Shown: positions 28,001 through 37,426, counted from the first letter of the stretch. The stretch: DNA of 64,000 nt from Pseudomonas sp. R5-89-07 (GCF_003851685.1 NZ_CP027727.1:4030001-4094000), one strand, 5' to 3'. The notes: generated by a model from the letters alone, not told the origin. Numbers and translations: made by a program.

Positions 28001-29591
28001 GCAACAGTTCTATTACCTGAGCGAAACGCTGGCGCAGCCGATACACCTGGACGACGCACAGCAGTGGTGCCTGGCCTTACCCTACCGCCAACGCCACAAC
28101 GCCCTGGTGCTCGGCAAGGCGCCGGCCCCTGGCGGGCTGGACCCTGCGCGTATCGCCTATGAGCTGTTCATTGACACCCGCGACGGACCACTGGCCGCGG
28201 GGGCCAAGCGCACACTGAGCGGCTTGTCGGTGCAGCGCTACCGGCAGGCCGGTGGCCTCGGTAAAACCCTGGAGCCCGGCGTCGCCACGCCCCAGGCATT
28301 GGCCGATTACCTGGAAACCGCCGAGCTGGATGACCAGGCCCTGAATGCTTATAACGACATCCCGGCCATGCCCAACCAACCCACGGTGGATCTGGTAAAA
28401 AAGCTCACCGACTGTGGCTATCACACCGTGACGATGTTTTTTCTGTTCGACGGCGAGGCGCCGCCGGGGGAAAACCGCCTGTGGTCGATTCGCCGCCACT
28501 TTCCCCGCTATGACAAGCCCAGCCGGTTTTGCCGGTTGAGGGCGCTGCGGGCCACCGAGGCCCACAAAGAAACGACCCTCCAATATGACCCCTACTCGCT
28601 GCAAACCCTGCTGGTAAAAACCCCCGACGGCTGCGTGACCAAAGCCGAATACGACTACCGATTGCTGCTGCCGACAAAAATCGTTGACCCAAACGGTACT
28701 GTTCAAGAGGCGCTTTATGACGGTTTTGGGCAATTGCTTGCCAGCAGCTTCCACGGCCATGAACAAAGCCTCAGAGTGGGGTTCGCCGCTCTGGAGAGCT
28801 ACCGCCCGCTCAACAACGTGACACCCGAGCTTGCCATCGACCAGGCGCAAAGCGTGTTGCAAGACATGGCCAGCGCGCACTGCTACGCCCCGTTCAGCTG
28901 GATGGGCAGCATCGACCTGGCCCAGGTCAAGCCCGAGTGGATTACCGAAGCCTATCTGCTCCCCGGCGGGTATATCCGCAGGAGCGCGCGAGCGCGCCTG
29001 AGCGGCAGTCGCCTACCGCTCAACGACAGCGAAAAACAACTCAAGGCGTTGATCGATGCGGCCAGCCGCACGCCGGTACACGGGCTCATGCTGCAAGCCG
29101 ACCGCTACCCCGGCGATGCCGAACAACAGGTGCGCATGACCCTGACCTGCTGGGATGGCTTCGGCCGTTCATTGCAGACCAAGCAGAAGACCGAACCAGG
29201 CCTGGCCCATGCGGTCGACGAGCAGGGCAACCTGTTGGTCGACGAGCTGCCGGATGCATCCGGCATCGTGAAGAAGCAGCTGCGCCGAGTGCATGCCGAT
29301 CCGCGCTGGCGCGTCAGCGAGCGTGTCGAATACAACAACAAGGGCCTGGTCATACGCCTCTACCGCCCCTACTTCGCCAACAGCCATGCCTACGTCAATG
29401 ATCACTCCATGCGCGAATTGGGCCACAGCGACCGGCAATTGTATGACCCTCTCGGGCGCCCGACCCAGACATTCACCGCCGCGGGTCTCATGCGGCGTAC
29501 CACCTATTGGGCCTGGTATACCGTCAATGAGGATGAAAACGACACCTATGACGAGCTGAATCCCGGCCCAATACAGACTGGCGACGCCTGA
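25008..29591 (+). CDS. TcB component (TcdB/TcaC-like), SpvB and FG-GAP domains
   Basis: A 1527-aa protein of the TcB family. Order: SpvB domain from residue 1 (LPKGGAAIQGTGKGW, SYHSGAGNSPFGLGW); beta-propeller with FG-GAP/VCBS-like repeats (ADVNGDGRLDWMVA near 458-471, further Asp-rich turns to about 640); the TcdB mid/N region (about 660-810, FFSQKPWLLRGTNNNMGAQ, and the TRVSYRQAYYDRLDREFRGFG-like segment near 765-785); the mid/C region (about 900-1060); then YD-type repeats forming the cocoon. In assembled toxin it caps TcC and opens onto the TcA channel through the propeller gate. The start overlaps tccB by 4 bp, so tccA-tccB-tcB is one transcription unit. tccC2 is convergent 78 bp downstream. 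Confidence 0.95.
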   Translation: MSDDTFKLQVNPPALPKGGAAIQGTGKGWGDIGSSGTASFEIALPISPGRGYAPAMSLSYHSGAGNSPFGLGWGVPQPAVSRRTSHGVPSYTMHDVLVGPDGQMWLPERDAEGAISSSQLALFNGLPLPITYTVTRHFPRVESRFDRIEHWQSATDTAGFWLVQSADGSQHFYGKTPLARIADPDQPHHVAQWLLQESLNARGEHIYYHYIKETDTARYPRDCRARHYLESVCYGNFTAREREQLYLWQTNNEPDVGWHFQLIFDYGERAVELDQRPTYRKIRAWPERPDPCSDFSFGFELRTLRRCSQVLMFHHFPKETRMGADPVLVKRLLLEYRLPRHVSLLGGVHEQAFDSAGNRVSRPPLECFYQSSQLKIDPGRYKAFAALPRQHDGTRYQLVDLYGEGLPGVLYRADKSWYYREPLRPQHAATSDEVSYGAAAELTRVPVADSTRPIHQALADVNGDGRLDWMVAAPGMNGFFSLDEQRNWSTYTSFDAFPSEIFHPQGMLADLMGTGRHDFAMIGPRSVRLYENRRAAGFAPATDVPHDHDDGLPIISSSPNELVAFSDVLATGQQHLVRIRHNEVKCWPNLGRGRFGQGFVLATLPLRYRTFNAAHVLLVDLDGGGAADLLYLTTTHLLIFLNKGGNGFETEAISVPWPEGVQYDDYCQVSVIDVLGLGCPSLILTAAHQTPIHWRYDFFSQKPWLLRGTNNNMGAQALIGYRSSAQEWLDEKRELQAKGQPAISQLPFALLLVSQHTQQDEITGNQRTQRVSYRQAYYDRLDREFRGFGLLLQTDTDSRKDAPRTPGSSAPVLSKTWFHTGRSLDMPTLGHSAHDPHAKAPGDTLVSRYRATAQAQPLDHHDDLIGDPAPALAREVARALSGVVLRTEVMPADPAHDVVPYSVKHQRYLVRELAPATAHTPYARLLPLALESISYQYEGVADDPVCQHQINLRWDAYGCLAHGVTLHYARRASADDPPPAVLPNEHQQRWWRDTHDSAQQFYYLSETLAQPIHLDDAQQWCLALPYRQRHNALVLGKAPAPGGLDPARIAYELFIDTRDGPLAAGAKRTLSGLSVQRYRQAGGLGKTLEPGVATPQALADYLETAELDDQALNAYNDIPAMPNQPTVDLVKKLTDCGYHTVTMFFLFDGEAPPGENRLWSIRRHFPRYDKPSRFCRLRALRATEAHKETTLQYDPYSLQTLLVKTPDGCVTKAEYDYRLLLPTKIVDPNGTVQEALYDGFGQLLASSFHGHEQSLRVGFAALESYRPLNNVTPELAIDQAQSVLQDMASAHCYAPFSWMGSIDLAQVKPEWITEAYLLPGGYIRRSARARLSGSRLPLNDSEKQLKALIDAASRTPVHGLMLQADRYPGDAEQQVRMTLTCWDGFGRSLQTKQKTEPGLAHAVDEQGNLLVDELPDASGIVKKQLRRVHADPRWRVSERVEYNNKGLVIRLYRPYFANSHAYVNDHSMRELGHSDRQLYDPLGRPTQTFTAAGLMRRTTYWAWYTVNEDENDTYDELNPGPIQTGDA

Positions 29592-29639
29592 GGGCTCAGG
29601 TAGCCGCACGACGTTCGCCTCACGCGAAAGGTATGGGAA

Positions 29640-29657
29640 TGGGCCGCGAGCGGCCCA
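29640..29657. terminator. Small hairpin between convergent TcB and tccC2 genes
   Basis: TGGGCCG-CGAG-CGGCCCA forms a 7-bp GC-rich stem with a tetraloop in the 78-bp gap between two convergent stops. No T-tract is present. It is the only visible candidate for ending both transcripts. Confidence 0.35.
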
Positions 29658-29669
29658 GTCCTGGTCTCG

Positions 29670-32657
29670 TCAGGGGCGTCGGGCCGTGCTCCAGCTCGCG
29701 GCAAAGGTTGTGTACCCGCGCCTGGCGTACGCGACGAAAAAGCCGCGCCATTCGGTCAGTGATGCGATCAGCCCGCGGGCCGCCATGACCATCCTGCGCG
29801 TGCCCACGCTTTGCGCGGCCTGGGGTAGGCCCGTCAGCGCAACGGCCAAGGCCTCGACCCCAGTCGCGGCCCAGTACGTCCACACCTGATTGAACATTCT
29901 GCTCAGCCCGCCGTGCACCAGCGCCGCTGGGTCCGGCGCCTGCACGGTCAGGCCATGGGGATCGTGAACAGCCATGGGGTGGCCGCTGCGAATCATCGTT
30001 CCCATCGCCCCGCCGTAGGCTTCAACTGCGGGTGACACATTGGCTTGCATCAGCGCAGGCACTTCCCCGCCGTACACCGCGTTGGCGACGGTCGCAACCG
30101 CGTACGCCGCCGTCGCGCCGGCGGTGCGGCCGACCCTGGCCCTCAGGGGCGCACTGCCCCAGGATGCGCCAGTGCCGTGCCCACGCATGATCTGCTGCAC
30201 CAGTTCCCTGGAGAGCGAGCGGACATGCCCGCTCAATCGCTGCACCGCCACGGGGTCCCAGCCTTCCTCGGCTTGAACGCTCGGCGTGTCGAACTGGAGG
30301 GCATAAGCACTGCCCACGAGGCCAGCCGAAATAGCCCCAATGTGTGGCGCAAGGCGTGTCCAGTTACCCGCGATACCGGTGCTCATATGCATCGTGGCCA
30401 CGGCATCCAGCGCCGCGACGCTAAAACGCAAGGCCTGATTGCGTTCCGGCGTGGGTTGGATGTTGCCGAATATCGCCAGATCGACGCCCGTCGCGACGGC
30501 ATTGGCGATGTAGGTGGATAACCCATCGCGAATCGCGGCCGACGAGGCCGCTTGTATTCTCGGGCGCATGATCCACCCTATATTCGCGAGACGACGGGTA
30601 ATGGAAAGCCTGCGTATCGGGTTGTCCCGAGGCGCCTCCAGAGCCGGTGTGGCGGCCAACCCTTGCGCATCGATCTGGGTAACCGGGTTACCGCCAACCA
30701 TGGCGTACAGATTCAAGCCATCGGCATCGCCGGTCGGGTCCGGGCTGATCCAGCGGCATAACCACGGTGCGTAATACCTGAAGCCGTAGTAGGACAGGCC
30801 GCTGGCATCGCGCTCCTTGCCCGAATAACGGATAAACCTGTAACTCGCCTCGCTGGCGTTTTTCGCCGCCCACCACGCGGTCCCGCCGTAGGGGTAATAC
30901 GTTTCCTGGCTGAGCAGTTGCGCTTGCTCGCCCAGCTCCAGGCAGCTGCTGCCCAAGTGGTCCGACAAGCCGTAACGGATCTGCGCGTCCTGGCGCGCGC
31001 CCGAAGGGTGGCGATCCCAAAGCAGCACGCGGACGGTGGTTGTACCGGCATCGAGGTTGAGTACATTCAGTTGCTCACCCGTTGCGCTGTCATGACGAAT
31101 TTCCAGCCCAGGCAGGTAGCGCACCTCGGCGGTATGCGCCACACCCCGGGCCTGGGAGACCCGACGTTTGAGGATACGCTGGCCGGTGGCATCGTAGGCG
31201 TAGCGTTCTTCATCGTCGTTGCCGCCCTCGCGCCGTACTTGCGTAAGGCGCACCAGTTGATTGCGCACATCCCAGCCCATTTTGTGGTCGCCTGCCAATG
31301 CTTGCAGATTGCCGTTGCGGTCAAAGCCCTGGCCCAACCCCGGCACCGTCCTGCCATCGACCTGCGGCAGAAAATGATTGCTGCCTGCGGCCACGCTCAT
31401 CTGCCGTGTGAAGCCGGTGCCGCTGCTGGGCACATGGTGCAACGCGAGCACATTGCCGGCGGCGTCATAACTGAACCGCTGGGTGTAGCGACGCCATACG
31501 CTGTCGTCAGCCGAGCCAAACGCTAGGCGCGCCGGTAACGCCGGGCCTCCCGTGTTGCCGGCGGTTTCGCGGCCGGTGGCCTTGGTCAGTTGGGATAGCG
31601 TGTCGTACTCGTAGAGGCTGGCCGAACTGATTTGGGTGTTGCTGGACCATTGTGTCGGTTGGGCAAGGTCGTCAATCCGCACGACGTTGCCGACGCTGTC
31701 ATAGTCGTAGCGCAGGTCTTGCAGCGCCGCGCCCGATGGTCCGGGCAGACGAGCTGTCATTTGCCCCAAGCGACCATCGAACTCACGGTATTGCATGGCG
31801 CGCACAACGCCGTTGCCGGCGCGTTCGCTGAGCACCTGGCCGACGGCGTTGTAGTGGCGCTCGCCCAGCACCTGCTTACGCGCGCCGCCCCTGGGCGTCA
31901 CGTAGATACTCGCCGGTTGCCCGTCAATGCCGTAGGCGTAGTCGAACCGATTGCCCTTGGCGTCCGTGTGATGCAGGCGCTCACCCAGCGCGTTAAACCC
32001 AACGGATGTCTGGAACGTCTCGGGCTCCAGGCGCAGCTCGCGTTGTGTGTCGGGCTGCGGCCAATCCAGCGCGGCACCCGCCTGCCTGAAACGTCGTGTC
32101 TGCTGCACAACCTCCGAGTGCAGCCCATACACTTCATGGAACAACGAGCCGCCGCCGTCATCGTGGCGAATCACCCGGCCACAACGGTTGCGTGCAGCCT
32201 CTTCATCCGAGGATGAAGCATAGGCAAGACGCTCGACGCACAGCGCTTGCGCGTCCCCGGCCGCCTGTTCGAAGACGGCGACCGGCCGCAGGTATTGATC
32301 GTAGTGATGAGCCTGGTGAGCGCCCCGCCCGTCCCATTCTTCCAATAACTGCCCGGCTTCGCCCATCAGCATCAACCGCCAGCCCGCGTCCACGCTGTGG
32401 GTGCGCAGCGCTTGCCCGCCAAGGCTATAGACCGTGCGTTGGTTGGGCGCAGTGTCGAGCTGTGAGCGTGACAACTGCAACAAACGTGGGTCCCATTGCT
32501 CAGTCAGCAAGCCGGTACTGCCCAACACCTGACGATGAATGCGCACCTGCGGCTCGTCCGCTGCACTTGCGCGGTGGTAGCCGATGTTGCGAACAATTAA
32601 CCCACGCGGGTCGACCGCGGCCAGGGACGGCGTGTTTCGATGGACGGAATCAGACAT
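29670..32657 (-). CDS. TccC2: second Tc-toxin C component with a different C-terminal module
   Basis: A 995-aa RHS protein whose first 667 residues parallel TccC1: HRNTPSLAAVDPRGL, EQWDPRLL, VAVFEQAAGDA, YYPYGGTAWWA, SGLSYYGFRYYAPWL, and a core end at IDAQGL. The last 328 residues (668-995) are unrelated to those of TccC1. They are Ala/Gly-rich and mostly helical, with hydrophobic stretches (about 715-740, 750-790, 845-870), HGTGASWGSAPLRARVGR, SGHPMAVHDPHGLTVQAPDPAALVHGG, and an aromatic basic tail ending WSTARRP. I recognise no enzyme motif. By family rule this is the toxin released inside the TcB-TcC cocoon. The gene is on the minus strand, convergent with TcB, and has its own upstream region. 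Confidence 0.92.
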   Translation of the reverse strand: MSDSVHRNTPSLAAVDPRGLIVRNIGYHRASAADEPQVRIHRQVLGSTGLLTEQWDPRLLQLSRSQLDTAPNQRTVYSLGGQALRTHSVDAGWRLMLMGEAGQLLEEWDGRGAHQAHHYDQYLRPVAVFEQAAGDAQALCVERLAYASSSDEEAARNRCGRVIRHDDGGGSLFHEVYGLHSEVVQQTRRFRQAGAALDWPQPDTQRELRLEPETFQTSVGFNALGERLHHTDAKGNRFDYAYGIDGQPASIYVTPRGGARKQVLGERHYNAVGQVLSERAGNGVVRAMQYREFDGRLGQMTARLPGPSGAALQDLRYDYDSVGNVVRIDDLAQPTQWSSNTQISSASLYEYDTLSQLTKATGRETAGNTGGPALPARLAFGSADDSVWRRYTQRFSYDAAGNVLALHHVPSSGTGFTRQMSVAAGSNHFLPQVDGRTVPGLGQGFDRNGNLQALAGDHKMGWDVRNQLVRLTQVRREGGNDDEERYAYDATGQRILKRRVSQARGVAHTAEVRYLPGLEIRHDSATGEQLNVLNLDAGTTTVRVLLWDRHPSGARQDAQIRYGLSDHLGSSCLELGEQAQLLSQETYYPYGGTAWWAAKNASEASYRFIRYSGKERDASGLSYYGFRYYAPWLCRWISPDPTGDADGLNLYAMVGGNPVTQIDAQGLAATPALEAPRDNPIRRLSITRRLANIGWIMRPRIQAASSAAIRDGLSTYIANAVATGVDLAIFGNIQPTPERNQALRFSVAALDAVATMHMSTGIAGNWTRLAPHIGAISAGLVGSAYALQFDTPSVQAEEGWDPVAVQRLSGHVRSLSRELVQQIMRGHGTGASWGSAPLRARVGRTAGATAAYAVATVANAVYGGEVPALMQANVSPAVEAYGGAMGTMIRSGHPMAVHDPHGLTVQAPDPAALVHGGLSRMFNQVWTYWAATGVEALAVALTGLPQAAQSVGTRRMVMAARGLIASLTEWRGFFVAYARRGYTTFAASWSTARRP

Positions 32658-32692
32658 GACCTCAAGACCTTATTGCTGAATAAGTAGTCCTG

Positions 32693-32703
32693 AAAGCCTA
32701 GGG
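32693..32703 (-). promoter_or_regulatory. Shared 11-bp element upstream of tccC2
   Basis: An exact second copy of CCCTAGGCTTT (minus-strand reading), 36 bp before the tccC2 ATG. See the matching site at 17186-17196. It contains the palindrome CCTAGG. Confidence 0.45.
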
Positions 32704-32762
32704 GTCGGTGGGTGGTGCAAGGTGGTGCTGGAGGATGTTTTGTGTATCCGGGTACTGGCATC

Positions 32763-32790
32763 GCCTCGACCCGCTCGCGCGGGTCGAGGC
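32763..32790. terminator. 12-bp perfect hairpin after the bolA-like gene
   Basis: GCCTCGACCCGC and its exact complement GCGGGTCGAGGC are separated by TCGC. The structure starts 5 bp beyond the bolA-like stop codon on the minus strand. No T-tract follows on either side, so it may stabilise the 3' end or act as a weak terminator. Confidence 0.45.
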
Positions 32791-32795
32791 TGCGC

Positions 32796-33083
32796 TCAAT
32801 GCCCGCCGGCGCAGGTCGGCGAGGCCGGCGCTGCGTCGATGTTCGCCCATTCTTCAGGCGTGTAGGTATGCAGCGCCAGCGCATGAAACTCGCTCATCAG
32901 GTCACCCAGGCTGGCGTAGACCTTCTGGTGGCGCTTGACGCGGTTGAGCCCCTCGAACTGCTGGCTGACCAGCACGGCCTTGAAGTGGGTCTGCAACCCA
33001 CGGCTGTGCATGTGGCTCTCATCCAGCACGCTCAAGTGTTGCGGGCTCAGGGCGGCGAGTGCCGTTTCGATACGCTGTTGCAT
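32796..33083 (-). CDS. BolA-family protein
   Basis: A small protein (95 aa from the ATG at 33083; 97 aa if the ATG at 33089 is used). The AGGA lies 6 nt before the second ATG and directly abuts the first, so 33083 is preferred. It shows the BolA fold signature: MQQRIETALAAL, DESHMHSRG in the first half, then FKAVLVSQQFEGLNRVKRHQKVYASLGDLM, and a late HALALHTYTPEEW. BolA proteins bind DNA and pair with monothiol glutaredoxins through a conserved His. It lies 12 bp downstream of the DUF2059 gene, so the two are probably co-transcribed. Confidence 0.9.
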   Translation of the reverse strand: MQQRIETALAALSPQHLSVLDESHMHSRGLQTHFKAVLVSQQFEGLNRVKRHQKVYASLGDLMSEFHALALHTYTPEEWANIDAAPASPTCAGGH

Positions 33084-33095
33084 GGTCATTCCTGT

Positions 33096-33614
33096 TTACT
33101 TCTTCTTGGCCGGTGCGGCTGCCTTGGGCGCCAGCTCGTTGGTCATGTCTTCCAGCAGCTTGTTCACTACCGGCACGGCGCTTTCCAGTTTGGCCTGGGT
33201 CATCTGGGCCGATTGCTGGGTCAGTTGCGGCATTTTCTCCAGGACTTTCTTGCCCAGCGGCGACTGGTAGAAGGCAACCAGGTCCTTGAGCTCCGATTCG
33301 CTGAAGTTGGTGGTGTAGAGCTTGACCATGTCCGGCTTCAGCTTCGGCCAGCCAATAGCCTGGTCCAGGGCGGCATTGGCCTTGGCCTGGTAGCTGTCCA
33401 GAACCGACTGCTTGGCGGCAGGCGCCTTGGTCTGTTCGAAACGCTGGGCGAACATTTGTTGCACTTGCATGTACACCGGGGTACCCAGCTTGTCAGCGTG
33501 GGCCAGGGTAAGGAAGGCTTCGGCACTGGCGTTGTGGCTGGCGGTATCGGCAAAAACCTGGCCGCTGGCGCAAACCAGAGCAACCGCGGTACAGATGGCA
33601 CGAAGACGAGTCAT
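33096..33614 (-). CDS. DUF2059 periplasmic protein
   Basis: A 172-aa protein with a signal peptide (MTRLRAICTAVALVCASGQVFA) and one DUF2059 domain in the second half (about 85-150), with the typical YTTNFSESELKDLVAFYQSPLGKKVLEKMPQL. The C-terminus is Ala/Lys-rich (APKAAAPAKKK). Predicted periplasmic; molecular role unknown. Probably in an operon with the bolA-like gene 12 bp downstream. Confidence 0.9.
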   Translation of the reverse strand: MTRLRAICTAVALVCASGQVFADTASHNASAEAFLTLAHADKLGTPVYMQVQQMFAQRFEQTKAPAAKQSVLDSYQAKANAALDQAIGWPKLKPDMVKLYTTNFSESELKDLVAFYQSPLGKKVLEKMPQLTQQSAQMTQAKLESAVPVVNKLLEDMTNELAPKAAAPAKKK

Positions 33615-33691
33615 CGAGTTTCCTTTTCTAGCAGGCGAGGTAAGACCCCAAGGGCGACCATTCTGCGCCTAAAAAACCTCGCGGCTCAACC

Positions 33692-33715
33692 CCAGGCCTT
33701 GTCGGGCCTGGTTTT
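33692..33715 (+). terminator. Hairpin with T-run upstream of fumC
   Basis: CCAGGCC-TTGTCG-GGCCTGG followed by TTTT looks like an intrinsic terminator on the plus strand, yet no plus-strand gene precedes it. It lies 93 bp before the fumC start and could act as an attenuator if the fumC promoter lies upstream of it. Confidence 0.4.
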
Positions 33716-33807
33716 GCGCGGTGCAAATCCGATGAAGCGTGTTTTTTGGAACCCACCGGGCCGATCACAGCCTAAACTGCGCAAACGAACCTGAAGGAGT
33801 GTGCCCG

Positions 33808-35196
<1,389 letters not shown>

Positions 35197-35202
35197 CAGC
35201 CC

Positions 35203-35384
35203 AATGTGTGAGGGGCAAGCCCTAATGCCAGCCAGTTAAGGCTTTTTGTAGGAGCGAGCTTGCTCGCGAAGAATTCAGAGCAATCGCGTTTATCCAGAAT
35301 GAACGCGTTGCCTGGACGTTTTTCGCGAGCAAGCTCGCTCCTACAGACGGGCATTAGGGCGACCCCCCTCCCACATTTGGATCG
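35203..35384. repeat. Nested REP elements downstream of fumC
   Basis: A 97-bp REPIN (35248-35344) has exact inverted ends, GTAGGAGCGAGCTTGCTCGC and its complement, around a central spacer. It lies inside an outer inverted pair (GCCCTAATGCC at 35219-35229 and GGGCATTAGGGC at 35349-35360), itself flanked by degenerate GTGGGAGGGG-type REP sequence ending near 35384. One REP family thus appears to have inserted into another. The 97-bp REPIN has a near-identical sister at 59859-59955. Confidence 0.85.
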
Positions 35385-35387
35385 AAA

Positions 35388-36344
35388 TCATGAAGCCATG
35401 CGCAATCGCCGAGCCCTGAGCCCGGCCATCAGCGACGGCGCCAGCGCCACCATCGCCGAGCCGGTCACCACCACCAACGCGCCAAAATACCCCAGGGCAT
35501 TGATCTCCTCGGCCTGCACAAATTCCGGCCACAGCCACGCCGCCAACGCCACCGCAACAAAGGTCACCAACGGCGTCAGGGCCAGGGTCGCACTGACCCG
35601 CGAGGCCTCCCAATGGGCCAGCGCCTCGGCAAACGCGCCGTATGCCACCAGGGTATTCATGCAGCAGGCCAGCAGCAGCCAACCCTGCAACGGGCTCAGT
35701 TGCAAGGCTTCCAACGGGTGTGCCCAGGGCGTCAGCAACACGGCGCATGACAGGTAGATCACCATCATCACCTGCAGCGAATTCCACACCGTCAGCAACT
35801 GCTTCTGGCCCAGGGCGTAGAACACCCAGATGGTGGTCGCCAGCAGCACCGTCAGTACGCCTGCGGTGTAGGTGCCCATGGAAGTCAGCAGTTCCATCAG
35901 GCGCTGGTTGAAGAACAACCCGAAGCCGACGATCAACACCACCAGGCCTACACCCTGCCCCAGGCTGAAACGCTCCTTGAACACAAACACACTGGCAACC
36001 ATCAGAAAAATCGGCCCCATCTGCACCACCAGTTGCGCGGTGCCGGGGCTGAGCATTTTAAGCCCCACCAGGTACAACACATAATTGCCCACCAGCCCGC
36101 ACACGGCCATCGCCACCAGCCAAGGGCCCTTGGGGCCGAGCACCTTGCGGCTGGGCAAGCGCCGGGTCGCCGCAAGATAGATAAACAAGCAACTGCCGGC
36201 CACGATCAGGCGAAACCAGGTGACGGTGATCGGGTCCATCACCTGCAACACCTGTTTGAGCTTGATCGGCAGAATGCCCCAGAGCAGCGCGGTCAGCAGG
36301 GTCAGGAAAAAACCGTAGACCCAGCGGCCCGAAGAAATGTGCAT
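35388..36344 (-). CDS. EamA/DMT-family inner-membrane transporter
   Basis: A 318-aa protein with two EamA repeats and about ten membrane helices, starting WVYGFFLTLLTALLWGILPIKLK and ending in a short basic tail (RARRLRMAS). The start at 36344 (MHISSG) is chosen over 36380 because the first helix follows directly; the ribosome binding site is weak either way. Related proteins export metabolites or amino acids; the substrate cannot be inferred here. It lies 73 bp downstream of the fimbrial tip gene on the same strand but is probably unrelated in function. Confidence 0.9.
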   Translation of the reverse strand: MHISSGRWVYGFFLTLLTALLWGILPIKLKQVLQVMDPITVTWFRLIVAGSCLFIYLAATRRLPSRKVLGPKGPWLVAMAVCGLVGNYVLYLVGLKMLSPGTAQLVVQMGPIFLMVASVFVFKERFSLGQGVGLVVLIVGFGLFFNQRLMELLTSMGTYTAGVLTVLLATTIWVFYALGQKQLLTVWNSLQVMMVIYLSCAVLLTPWAHPLEALQLSPLQGWLLLACCMNTLVAYGAFAEALAHWEASRVSATLALTPLVTFVAVALAAWLWPEFVQAEEINALGYFGALVVVTGSAMVALAPSLMAGLRARRLRMAS

Positions 36345-36417
36345 GAGTGCCCCGAATGCCAGAGGAGGTGGAACCAGCATTCTAGGGGCATGCGGTGCGC
36401 TTTGGGTATAACAGTGT

Positions 36418-37389
36418 TCAGGGCACGCCCATCACCAGCACCCCGCTGCCGCTGATGGGGCCGGCAGCCGGCAACGAACCCGCCCGACGTACCAGCGAAA
36501 ACGTCACGTCGTCTGCGCCCGTACTGTTGGTGATGCGGGTAAGGAACGAACCGTTGACCTGCACGGGAACTCCGTCGCGAACAAGGGCCGTGCCCACGTC
36601 AGCATTGGTCATCGTCAGCAAGCGTGAATCAAATGCGGTGCGGGTGCCTTTGTAGGTAATGGTGATGGGTGTATTGATCCCGCCATCCGGGCATGAATAG
36701 GTAAGCCTGCGGTTACTGATGATGGAAGATGTCAGCGGATCGGTGCCTATCGCTCGCTGGTGCACGTTGCCGAAATTGATCTCGATGGGGTTGTTGTTGT
36801 TGATCGTGCAGGTTGATGGGGAAATTTCGAACCGGTTGGCGGCGGTGTATGTGAGCGCCAATCCAGTTCGGCTTTGATCGTAGTTATTGGTCTGGTTGAG
36901 ACGTAGGACGCCGAGGATGTCGCCTATCTCGATTTTGATCGGGTTGCTCGGATTATTACTGGTCAAAATATAGGGCGTCACATCAATAGGCACACCCAAT
37001 GTGTTATTGGGCATCGTAGCCACCCGAATCCCATAGGGCACGGGGGTGTTCAGAAACCTTCCGTTTATCAGCAGGCCCGTACCATGATTGGAGAATTTCG
37101 GGCCAGGCGTCCAGGGAGCGCCCGCTTGAATTGCAGTTGCCCAGTAGTCCGTATAAGAAGGTGGCCATCCAAAATAAGGCGTGAATCGGCAGCTCAGCCT
37201 TACCCCTTGAAGGAAGATACGGGTTCTATCCGAGTTGAGCTGAACCGTCACGGGTACTTGTAGATTCAGTGTTCCACCCGTATCGATCTGCTGCCAAGGG
37301 CCTCCGTTCACACTGCATTGGGCCGCTTTCGCGGTGGTGGCTGTACAAAACAGAAGGACAAGCGCCAGGGCTCCAAATAGTCGTTTCAT
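36418..37389 (-). CDS. Fimbrial two-domain tip adhesin
   Basis: A 323-aa secreted protein with a signal peptide (MKRLFGALALVLLFCTATTAKA). It is about twice the length of a pilin. The N-terminal part (about 22-190) would be the receptor-binding domain, and the C-terminal part (about 195-323) is a pilin domain beginning STCTINNNNPIEINFGNV and ending in the beta-strand GSGVLVMGVP. This layout matches FimH/PapG-like tip adhesins. It is the last gene of the nine-gene operon, the usual place for the adhesin. Receptor unknown. Confidence 0.85.
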   Translation of the reverse strand: MKRLFGALALVLLFCTATTAKAAQCSVNGGPWQQIDTGGTLNLQVPVTVQLNSDRTRIFLQGVRLSCRFTPYFGWPPSYTDYWATAIQAGAPWTPGPKFSNHGTGLLINGRFLNTPVPYGIRVATMPNNTLGVPIDVTPYILTSNNPSNPIKIEIGDILGVLRLNQTNNYDQSRTGLALTYTAANRFEISPSTCTINNNNPIEINFGNVHQRAIGTDPLTSSIISNRRLTYSCPDGGINTPITITYKGTRTAFDSRLLTMTNADVGTALVRDGVPVQVNGSFLTRITNSTGADDVTFSLVRRAGSLPAAGPISGSGVLVMGVP

Positions 37390-37426
37390 TTTGATCTCTC
37401 GTTGCTCTGCTCTACCCAGTCAAAGC

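Noticed and set aside
32597..32884. 95-codon minus-strand frame spanning the tccC2 leader
   Set aside because: Overlaps the bolA-like gene end, the strong hairpin and the tccC2 start; Arg/Pro-rich translation without motif.
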